Source: CAZVEE01 sp964625525 (lineage in GTDB: Bacteria > Pseudomonadota > Alphaproteobacteria > JAJFIK01). Taken from it: a stretch of 16,325 bases of DNA. Both the position numbers and the translations under genes were made by a program. The notes beneath the pieces are model-generated. The model was not told the origin of the DNA. It made no database searches and was given only the letters and a program-made list of their open reading frames with translations. The first letter of the stretch is position 1. Every line of letters starts with the position of its first letter. This document shows, piece after piece, positions 7,007-13,317 of this stretch. The DNA lies in contig CAZVEE010000079.1 of NCBI GenBank assembly GCA_964625525.1, forward strand, positions 1-16,325, given 5' to 3'.

Positions 7007-8599
7007 TTAGACCAGGATCGCGATGGGCTCATTTTCGAAGATGAAGTTGTTCGCGGTGAGTTCGTTCAGCTCCACATCTTCAATGCGCAGTTGCGCGCCA
7101 TTGCCCGCGGTGAAGATCGTATCCTTGCCTTCCGTCGAGGCGCCGGCCTGGAACTGACCCAGGCTGGTGATGCCCAACGTGGCCACATCGATGATGTCCT
7201 CTTCCAGCTCGAAATCGGTGAGGACGTCCACGTCGGTGCTGCTGACGGCGTTGAAGTCAAACGTGTCGATGCCGTCGCCGCCAATCAGCTCGTCGTCGCC
7301 ATCGCCGCCGTTGAGCCGGTCGTCGCCGTCACCGCCACGCAGTTGATCATCATCGTCTTCGCCGAAGAGCATGTCGTCGCCGTCACCGCCACGCAGTTGA
7401 TCATCATCGTCTTCGCCGAAGAGCATGTCGTCGCCGTCGCCGCCGTCGAGCCGGTCGGAGCCAAAGAAGCCCAGGATCTCGTCGTCGCCATCGCCGCCCT
7501 TGATGCGGTCATCACCACCCAACCCGTTGAGAGTGTCGTTACCGTCACGGCCATCAATCCGGTTGTCGCCGTCATTGCCGCTGACGTTGTTGTCCAGATC
7601 GTTGCCGCGGACTTTGAGTTTCTCGCTATTGTCGATCAGGCTTACGTTCTCGACATTGTCGCCAAGCTTCACACTGGTGTCACTGATGATCGTATCGTCG
7701 CCTTCGTTGGCGTTTTCGACCACTTTGTCACCTTTACCGATCGTGTAAATGTCATTGCCGGCACCGCCGATCAGCTCGTCCTTGCCCTCGCCGCCATCCA
7801 GCTCGTCATTGCCTTCGCCGCCGATCAGTTCATCCTTGCCGTCGCCACCGGAGATGTCATCGTCACCGCCAAGGCCGTTGATGACATCGTCGCCCGCAGT
7901 ACCGATGAGCTCCTCGCCATTTTCGGTGCCGTTGATGGTGCCGCCGTCGTCATTGCTGCCCTGCTTCTTTTGCTCTTTGCGCAGGTCCTTCAAGTTCACC
8001 ATGCCGTCGGAGAACTGAAGATATTCGGCGTTGATGATGGTGTCCGTGCCCTCATCGCCGTTGTCCGCGTTGTTGTCGGTGACACGCACTTCTTTCTTGT
8101 CAAACACCACCGTGTAATCGGCCTGCGGGCCGTTGAAGACGACAAAGTCCATTTTGCCCTTGCCGGCATCATAGACATCGTTGCCCAAGCCACCGGTGAA
8201 TGTATCGTCGCCATCACCGCCGAGAAAGCCATCGTCACCGTCGCTGCCGGTGATGGTATCGTCGCCCTCCAGCAGCAGGCCGACAAACTTGTCGAACTTA
8301 TTCTTCTCCAGCGGCTTCGCCACATCCTCCACGTCAAGGGACAGGCCCGTTACCTCAACGTCAGTCGTCAAACCATTTTCACGGTATTCAAAGCCGGTTA
8401 TCGTACCGCCAGTGACTTCCAGATCACCATCTTCAAGCTGCGAGGTGAAACCGGTGCCGTTGAAGATGAACACTTCATCGGAGCCTTCGAACGGAACCAC
8501 CACCTGAGCGGGCAGCACCTGTTGCACGAACAGGTCTTCCAGATCCGTGTCTTCATCAGTGAAGAGATCGACAGGGGTCAACAAAGTGACATTGGCCAT
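7007..8599 (-). CDS. RTX calcium-binding protein, probable type I secretion substrate
   Basis: The 530-residue product is acidic, has no signal peptide and contains three blocks of RTX nonapeptides (GGDGDDxL type) at about 112-148, 221-286 and 331-445. Between them lie a module with FNGPQADYTV and EYLQFSDG (about 149-205) and one with DNVENVSLID (about 286-331), both commonly seen between repeat blocks in RTX proteins. The C-terminus contains DTFDFNAVS, DVLTDFELEEDIIDV and a hydrophobic-rich end IFENEPIAILV, consistent with a type I secretion signal. The N-terminal 110 residues resemble nothing I recognise. No enzyme motif is visible, so an S-layer, adhesin or matrix role is only an inference. 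The start at 8599 (MANVTLL) is preceded by GGAG at nine bases; the frame extends to 8755 but that part lacks RTX-like composition. A perfect 54-base duplication lies within the third repeat block. Confidence 0.85.
   Translation of the reverse strand: MANVTLLTPVDLFTDEDTDLEDLFVQQVLPAQVVVPFEGSDEVFIFNGTGFTSQLEDGDLEVTGGTITGFEYRENGLTTDVEVTGLSLDVEDVAKPLEKNKFDKFVGLLLEGDDTITGSDGDDGFLGGDGDDTFTGGLGNDVYDAGKGKMDFVVFNGPQADYTVVFDKKEVRVTDNNADNGDEGTDTIINAEYLQFSDGMVNLKDLRKEQKKQGSNDDGGTINGTENGEELIGTAGDDVINGLGGDDDISGGDGKDELIGGEGNDELDGGEGKDELIGGAGNDIYTIGKGDKVVENANEGDDTIISDTSVKLGDNVENVSLIDNSEKLKVRGNDLDNNVSGNDGDNRIDGRDGNDTLNGLGGDDRIKGGDGDDEILGFFGSDRLDGGDGDDMLFGEDDDDQLRGGDGDDMLFGEDDDDQLRGGDGDDRLNGGDGDDELIGGDGIDTFDFNAVSSTDVDVLTDFELEEDIIDVATLGITSLGQFQAGASTEGKDTIFTAGNGAQLRIEDVELNELTANNFIFENEPIAILV
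7319..7438 (-). repeat. Perfect 54-base tandem duplication inside the RTX gene
   Basis: The 54-base unit 7319-7372 is repeated without a mismatch at 7373-7426, and identity continues to 7438. It encodes an 18-residue double nonapeptide, GGDGDDMLFGEDDDDQLR, twice in a row. Perfect identity at synonymous sites contrasts with the neighbouring, diverged repeats and points to a recent in-frame duplication or ongoing copy-number variation. Confidence 0.95.
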
Positions 8600-8922
8600 G
8601 ACAAGATACTCCAGGTCCGTAAAATCAAGCGTGATTGGGGGCAGCACACGGAAAGTCAGGTCTGGATCACGACCGCCCCCTCGTTCCGGGTTTGACCGCA
8701 CACACACCATGACTGTGGCGATTGGATGATGGATTGGGGCGCGCCGATGACGCATCCGGTTGCCGCACGGCCTTGGTTACCCTTTGGCTGTCGCGCATTC
8801 CGGCTGAGACTCGCCGCCCAGACAAGCCGGGGCCTGTTTGCAGCACCACCCGCTCGCCGCTTACAAATACCATTTGCTCCGCCAACGCTAGCAACAATCC
8901 CGTCATTGAGTGAGATTTTGCC
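8600..8922. other. Divergent intergenic region between the RTX gene and the oxidoreductase gene
   Basis: These 323 bases separate two divergently transcribed genes and should hold promoters for both. I see no RNA gene, long palindrome or convincing coding sequence. For the plus strand a poor promoter candidate is TTGCAG (8838-8843), 18 bases, then TACAAA (8862-8867). For the minus strand only the ribosome binding site GGAG just before 8599 is clear. An in-frame upstream extension of the RTX gene to 8755 is open but lacks a good start. Confidence 0.5.
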
Positions 8923-9948
8923 ATGACACGCAGCCGCCGCTTCGTCCTCGCCCGCCATGCCCAGGGACTGCCTCGATTAGAAGACTTTAAGCTGGAAGAT
9001 GTAGACCTTCCCGCCCCTGGCGAGGGCCAAGTGCTGGTGCGTAACATCTTGATTTCCGTGGATCCGGGCATGCGCGCGCGGCTGTCGGCGACACGCAGCT
9101 ATGCCGAGCCCATCGCGATCGGCGAGACCATTCAGGGCGCGAGCGTGGGCGAGATCCTGGAGTCGCAGCACCCGCGTTTCCAACCTGGTGATATTGTCGC
9201 CACGGGCCTGGGTTGGCAGGAGCACGCGGTGTGCTCGGCCAAGGCGGTGCGCAAGGTCCCACCCCTGGGCCTGCCCCCGTCCACGGCGATTGGCGTGCTC
9301 GGTATTCCGGGCATGACGGCCTATTTTGGCCTCTATGACGTGGGCGGACTGAAAGCAGGCCAGACGGTGGTGGTCTCCTCGGCCGCCGGGGCCGTGGGCT
9401 CGGCCGCCGCGCAGATCGCCAAGATCGAAGGCGCCACAGTCATCGGCATTGCGGGCGGGCCAGAAAAATGCACCTGGCTGACGGACGGGGTCCGCCTCGA
9501 CGTGGTGGTGGATTACAAGATCGAACAGGATCTCACGGATACGTTGCAGTTCATCGCCCCCCAAGGGGTGGACATCTTCTTTGACAATGTGGGCAACGCC
9601 ATGGTGGACGCGGTGCTGCCGGTCATGAACCCGCATGGGCGCATCGTCATTTCTGGGCAGGTGGCCGACTACAATGTGGCGCCTGAGCAACGCATCGGCA
9701 TCCGCAACACCCACCATTTCATTACAGAACGCCTGCGCATGGAGGGGCTGGTGGTGTTCGACTACGCCGCCCGCTTCCCCGAGGCGGCCATCAAAATGGC
9801 GGACTGGATCAAGGCCGGGCGCCTGCTCTATCGCGAAGATATCACCGAGGGTTTCGAAACCCTGCCCGAGGCGTTTATCGGCCTCTTCCGGGGCGAGAAT
9901 TTCGGCCGCCGGCTGGTGCGCACGGGTCCTGATCCCGAACCCCGGTGA
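8923..9948 (+). CDS. MDR-family NADP-dependent oxidoreductase (CurA/PTGR-like)
   Basis: The 341-residue protein belongs to the zinc-independent medium-chain dehydrogenase/reductase group that includes CurA and prostaglandin/leukotriene reductases, which reduce the double bond of alpha,beta-unsaturated ketones or aldehydes with NADPH. Family marks are SVDPGMRARLS (45-55), GIPGMTAYFGLYDVG (127-141), the nucleotide-binding glycine motif SAAGAVGS (153-160), GGPEKC (178-183) with Lys182 placed to hold the NADP phosphate, DYK (197-199) and FFDNVGN (219-225). Structural-zinc cysteines of alcohol dehydrogenases are absent, as expected. The length is typical. The upstream GAGTGAG is a poor and distant ribosome binding site. 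The gene opens the plus-strand block and lies 99 bases before the crotonase gene, so co-transcription is plausible but not certain. The substrate is not evident. Confidence 0.88.
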   Translation: MTRSRRFVLARHAQGLPRLEDFKLEDVDLPAPGEGQVLVRNILISVDPGMRARLSATRSYAEPIAIGETIQGASVGEILESQHPRFQPGDIVATGLGWQEHAVCSAKAVRKVPPLGLPPSTAIGVLGIPGMTAYFGLYDVGGLKAGQTVVVSSAAGAVGSAAAQIAKIEGATVIGIAGGPEKCTWLTDGVRLDVVVDYKIEQDLTDTLQFIAPQGVDIFFDNVGNAMVDAVLPVMNPHGRIVISGQVADYNVAPEQRIGIRNTHHFITERLRMEGLVVFDYAARFPEAAIKMADWIKAGRLLYREDITEGFETLPEAFIGLFRGENFGRRLVRTGPDPEPR

Positions 9949-10047
9949 GGCTGTCACGCTCGCGCGCAACTGCCCCATGGACAAGGCCGCGCGACCCGGC
10001 AATGCTGATCAAAAGAGGCGCATAACAGGGAGAGGGAAGGACAGCCT

Positions 10048-10842
10048 ATGGCATTCACCGGCTACAGCACGCTCCAGTTCAGCACCGAAGACCGGGTCCT
10101 GACCGTCACCATTGACAGTCCCGGGCCCATGAATGCGGTCAACCAGGCGCTGCATGACGACTTGGCGCGCGTCTTTCTGGATGTCCAGGACGATCCGCAC
10201 AGCGACATCGTGGTGCTCACGGGTGCGGGCTCGGTGTTTTGCGCCGGCGGGGATGCGCGCTGGATGGTGGACATGCTGACCGAGCCCGAGCGCTTTCGCG
10301 GCATCGCCCCCCACGCCAAACGCATTGTCACCTCGCTGTTGGACCTGGAAAAGCCGATCCTGTGCCGCCTGAACGGCGCGGCCGCCGGGCTGGGCGCCAC
10401 CATTGCGCTGATGTGCGATATCGTCATCGCCGACGAAACTGCGGTGATCGGCGACCCGCATGTGAAAATGGGGTTCGTCGCGGGCGATGGCGGCGCCGTG
10501 ATTTGGCCCCAGCTCATCGGCTATGCCCGCGCCAAGGAACTCCTGATGACCGGAGATATGATTAAGGCCACGGACGCGGTTGCCATGGGCCTGATCAACT
10601 ATGCTGTTCCGGGGACGGATCTTGATGCCAAAGTGGCTGAGATGGTCACCAAAGTGCAGTCCAATCCCCGTTGGGCCGTGCGCTGGACCAAGACGGTCTC
10701 CAACATGCCGTTGCGGGACCTAGCGCACCGGTTGATGGATGCCTCGGTGGCTTATGAGATGATCAGCAACACCACCCGTGACCATCGCGAGGCCGTTGCA
10801 GCCTTTCTCGACAAGCGCAAGCCAAACTTCACGGGAGAGTAA
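10048..10842 (+). CDS. Crotonase-fold enoyl-CoA hydratase/isomerase family protein lacking both classical catalytic glutamates
   Basis: The 264-residue protein has the crotonase fold: the oxyanion-hole segment FCAGGDARWM (64-73) and the second peptide-NH segment NGAAAGLG (109-116), followed by MCDIVIAD. Aligned by eye with rat enoyl-CoA hydratase, the two catalytic glutamates (144 and 164) correspond to Thr118 and His138. The next loop reads GFVAGDGGAVIWP (142-154), with Asp147 as a possible acidic replacement. CoA-thioester binding is therefore likely, but hydration by the classical mechanism is not. It could be an isomerase, hydrolase, dehalogenase-like or lyase enzyme. GGGAAGGA lies seven bases before the ATG. 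The acyl-CoA dehydrogenase gene begins five bases after its stop codon, which marks a translationally coupled operon. Confidence 0.87.
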   Translation: MAFTGYSTLQFSTEDRVLTVTIDSPGPMNAVNQALHDDLARVFLDVQDDPHSDIVVLTGAGSVFCAGGDARWMVDMLTEPERFRGIAPHAKRIVTSLLDLEKPILCRLNGAAAGLGATIALMCDIVIADETAVIGDPHVKMGFVAGDGGAVIWPQLIGYARAKELLMTGDMIKATDAVAMGLINYAVPGTDLDAKVAEMVTKVQSNPRWAVRWTKTVSNMPLRDLAHRLMDASVAYEMISNTTRDHREAVAAFLDKRKPNFTGE

Positions 10843-10847
10843 GGCGC

Positions 10848-12017
10848 ATGTATTTCCGCGACGAGCCCGAGCACATCACCCTGTTGCGCGACAGCATGCG
10901 CCGCTTCGCCGAGCGGGAATTACCGCGCGAGCAGGTGCGGGCCTGGGACAAGGCCTGTGACACCCCGCGCCACGTGTTCGACCGGCTGGCGGAAACCGGC
11001 GTGTGCGGACTGACCATTGATGAGGCCCATGGCGGCCAAGGCCGCGATCTGGTGGCTGCCGTCGCCGTCATTGAAGAACTGGCGCAGCATGGTTCGGGCG
11101 CGGCCGGCTATTTCATTCACTGCGCCTTTTACGGCGGCATGAACATTTCAGAAAATGGCAGCGCGGAGCAAAAACGCCTGTTCTTGCCAAAGATCGCCAA
11201 AGGTGAACTTTTATTTGCCTACGGACTGTCCGAACCCGATGTGGGCGGCGACCTTGCCTCCGTCGCCATGACCGCACGCAAGAGCGAGGACGGCGAGCGG
11301 GTGATCCTGAACGGGGTGAAGCGCTGGTGCACCGGGGCGCGCTTTGCCGATTACATCATCTGCCTGGTGCGTTCGGATGCCGACGCTGGGCGTTACCGGA
11401 ACCTGTCTTTCGTCCTGGTGCCGACCAACCGGGCGGGTATCCAAATCACCACGATCGAGCATGCCGGCATCCGCTATGCCGCCACCACCGATGTGGCGCT
11501 CACGGACGTGGAGGTGCCGGTCGACTACATTCTCGGCGGGCCGGAGGGCTGGAACCGGGGCTGGCCCATGCTGGCGGGCCCGGCGCTCGATGTGGAAAAG
11601 CTTGAGATCACCGCCGTCGCGCTCGGCATCGCCACGGCCGCCGTGAACGAGGCCTGGACCTACGCGCAGCAGCGCCAGCAGTTCGGCAAACCCATCAGCG
11701 GCCACCAATCCGTGCGCCACGCTTTGGTCGAGGCAAAGACCAAACTTCAGGCCTGCCGACACATGCTCTACCACGCCGCGCATTTGGCCAATGAGGGCCG
11801 GCCATGCAGTGTCGAAACCTCCATGGCCAAGCTTTTCATCGCCGATACGGGTGTCGAAATCGTCCTCGCCTGCCAGCGCATTATGGGCGCCTATGGCTGC
11901 GCGGAGGGTTTCGACATGGAACGCCATGTGCGCGACATCACCTGCATGCCCATCGTCGGCGGCTCCTCCAACATGCAAAAGAACAATATCGCCGGCCGGC
12001 TGGGCCTGGCCGAGTAA
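10848..12017 (+). CDS. Acyl-CoA dehydrogenase
   Basis: The 389-residue flavoprotein should oxidise an acyl-CoA to its alpha,beta-enoyl form and pass electrons to ETF. Visible family marks are the flavin/substrate segment YGLSEPDVGGD (125-135), WCTGARFADYI (160-170), the tetramer/FAD segment RQQFGKPISGHQSVRHAL (276-293) and ERHVRDI (358-364), followed by GGSSNMQKN. At the place of the MCAD catalytic glutamate (MCAD 376) there is Gly354, with Glu353 just before it. Glu250 in ALDVEKLE aligns with the base of isovaleryl-CoA dehydrogenase (SGLDLERL). That suggests a branched-chain or long-chain type enzyme, by inference. A GGAGAGTAAGG stretch overlapping the preceding stop codon supplies the ribosome binding site. 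It lies between the crotonase-like gene and the monooxygenase-like gene in one operon. Confidence 0.92.
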   Translation: MYFRDEPEHITLLRDSMRRFAERELPREQVRAWDKACDTPRHVFDRLAETGVCGLTIDEAHGGQGRDLVAAVAVIEELAQHGSGAAGYFIHCAFYGGMNISENGSAEQKRLFLPKIAKGELLFAYGLSEPDVGGDLASVAMTARKSEDGERVILNGVKRWCTGARFADYIICLVRSDADAGRYRNLSFVLVPTNRAGIQITTIEHAGIRYAATTDVALTDVEVPVDYILGGPEGWNRGWPMLAGPALDVEKLEITAVALGIATAAVNEAWTYAQQRQQFGKPISGHQSVRHALVEAKTKLQACRHMLYHAAHLANEGRPCSVETSMAKLFIADTGVEIVLACQRIMGAYGCAEGFDMERHVRDITCMPIVGGSSNMQKNNIAGRLGLAE

Positions 12018-12049
12018 TCCGCAACGGGATCACCCAGAAGGAACACGCC

Positions 12050-13195
12050 ATGAGCGTTATCGAGGCAGCCCACAAGATCGGTGACGAAATCCGCGAGCGG
12101 GGCGATGAAATCGAAGCCGCCCGCCGCCTGCCCGCCGACATCGCCCAGCGCCTCGCTCATGCGGGCTTGTTGCGGATGCTCGTGCCCCAGGACATCGGCG
12201 GCCTGGAGAGCGAGCCACAAGCCGCGCTTCAGGCCATGGAAATCCTCTCCCATGCCAACGCGGCCACGGGCTGGTGCACCATGATCGCGTCCACCACCGG
12301 GCTCGTCGCGGCTTATCTGCCCGAGCCGGAAGCCCGGCTCATCTATGGCGATCCCGACAGCATCAGCGGCGGTGTTTTTGCGCCGACCGGCAAGGCCGTG
12401 GCCGAAGGGGACAGCTATCGGGTAACCGGGCGCTGGCAATGGGGCAGCGGCTCGGCCAATTGCGACTGGATCTTTGGCGGCTGCATGATTGTCGAAGACG
12501 GCGAGACCCGGCGCCTGCCCAATGGCGCACCGGATTCGCGCATGATCGCCTTCCGCGCCGAGGACGTGGCCCTGATCGACACTTGGTACGCGGTGGGCAT
12601 GAGTGGCACCGGCAGCGGCGATTTCGCGGTCACCGATCTGGTGGTGCCGAAGGCCCGCTCGGTCTCGCTGATGGTGGATAAGCCGCGGGTCGCGGGCGCG
12701 CTCTATACGGTCCCGATTTTCGGGCTTCTGGCGCTCGGCATTGCGTCGGTGGCGCTGGGCAACGCACGCGGCGCCATGGATGAGCTGCGCGATCTGGCGA
12801 TCGCCAAGCGCCGGCGCTACTCCGCGCGCACGGTCGCCGAGACCCACCATGGTCAGGCCGTCATGGCCCAATGCGAAGCAGAGTGGCAGAGCGCGCGGGC
12901 CTATCTTTACGGCATGGTCGCCACCGCCTGGGCCCAGGCCCAAAGCGGTGCCATCGAGGTGGAGACCAAGGCCCATCTGCGCCTTGCCGCCACGCACGCC
13001 ACCCGCACTTGCGCCGAGATCGTGCGGCGCATGTACGACCTGGGCGGCGGCACGGCGGTGTATCTCACCTCCAGCCTGCAGCGGCGCTTCCGCGACGGGC
13101 ATGTGGCGACCCAGCACATCATGGTGGCCCACAATACCTATGAGACGGCGGGACGCTCGCTCTTCGGCCTGGAGACTGACGCGACCTTCCTTTAG
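12050..13195 (+). CDS. Acyl-CoA-dehydrogenase-fold flavin monooxygenase-like protein (group D, HsaA/HpaB-type)
   Basis: The 381-residue protein shares the acyl-CoA dehydrogenase fold but has the marks of its oxygenase branch: LVPQDIGGLE (44-53), ATGWCTMIAS (72-81), GRWQWGSGSANCDWIFGG (127-144), and near the end FRDGHVATQH (347-356) in place of the dehydrogenase ERxxRD segment. Relatives such as HsaA and DszC use reduced FMN or FAD supplied by a separate reductase and oxygen to hydroxylate or cleave their substrate. No reductase gene is seen in this window. The catalytic glutamate of true acyl-CoA dehydrogenases is absent. The start at 12050 follows AAGGA at seven bases; an open frame extends back to 11804 but overlaps the previous gene in another frame. 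The gap to the previous gene is 32 bases, so it is part of the same operon. Some relatives are annotated simply as acyl-CoA dehydrogenase. Confidence 0.83.
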   Translation: MSVIEAAHKIGDEIRERGDEIEAARRLPADIAQRLAHAGLLRMLVPQDIGGLESEPQAALQAMEILSHANAATGWCTMIASTTGLVAAYLPEPEARLIYGDPDSISGGVFAPTGKAVAEGDSYRVTGRWQWGSGSANCDWIFGGCMIVEDGETRRLPNGAPDSRMIAFRAEDVALIDTWYAVGMSGTGSGDFAVTDLVVPKARSVSLMVDKPRVAGALYTVPIFGLLALGIASVALGNARGAMDELRDLAIAKRRRYSARTVAETHHGQAVMAQCEAEWQSARAYLYGMVATAWAQAQSGAIEVETKAHLRLAATHATRTCAEIVRRMYDLGGGTAVYLTSSLQRRFRDGHVATQHIMVAHNTYETAGRSLFGLETDATFL

Positions 13196-13266
13196 GGCTC
13201 AGACGCCTCGTATTTGCTTTTCAGCAACCGGCTCGCCACACTTTGCGGTAACGACGCAGGGCGGCT

Positions 13267-13283
13267 TTGACGTGCGCGGTCAA
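13267..13283. promoter_or_regulatory. Dyad TTGAC-N7-GTCAA upstream of the symporter gene
   Basis: Five-base arms TTGAC (13267-13271) and GTCAA (13279-13283) are perfect inverses around seven bases, ending 34 bases before the ATG at 13318. The size fits a binding site for a dimeric repressor or activator. There is no second copy in the window to support this, and five-base dyads arise by chance. Confidence 0.2.
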
Positions 13284-13317
13284 CGCGCGCGCCGGCCCGA
13301 GCTTTGAGGGGATTTTC

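Noticed and set aside
7260..7960. Short tandem repeats that could suggest a CRISPR array
   Set aside because: The repeats are in-frame 27- or 54-base units coding RTX nonapeptides, without unique spacers of constant length or cas genes.
6824..8695. A very long plus-strand open frame opposite the RTX gene (623 codons)
   Set aside because: It is the antisense of Asp/Gly-rich repeats: GAC and GGC codons read as GTC and GCC, giving an artificial Val/Ala/Ile-rich product with repeats mirroring the RTX array. No ribosome binding site or family resemblance.
8600..8755. N-terminal extension of the RTX protein to an ATG at 8755
   Set aside because: The extra 52 residues are basic and unlike the rest, no ribosome binding site precedes 8755, and GGAG stands at the right distance from 8599.
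8977..10002. Minus-strand open frame of 341 codons opposite the MDR oxidoreductase
   Set aside because: Shadow frame. The plus strand carries SAAGAVGS and other MDR motifs.
11804..12049. N-terminal extension of the monooxygenase-like protein
   Set aside because: It would overlap the acyl-CoA dehydrogenase gene in another frame by over 200 bases. AAGGA before 12050 and the family length support the shorter form.
11891..13132. Minus-strand open frame of 413 codons opposite the monooxygenase-like gene
   Set aside because: Antisense shadow with His/Arg/Gly-rich product. The plus strand has operon spacing, ribosome binding site and family motifs.
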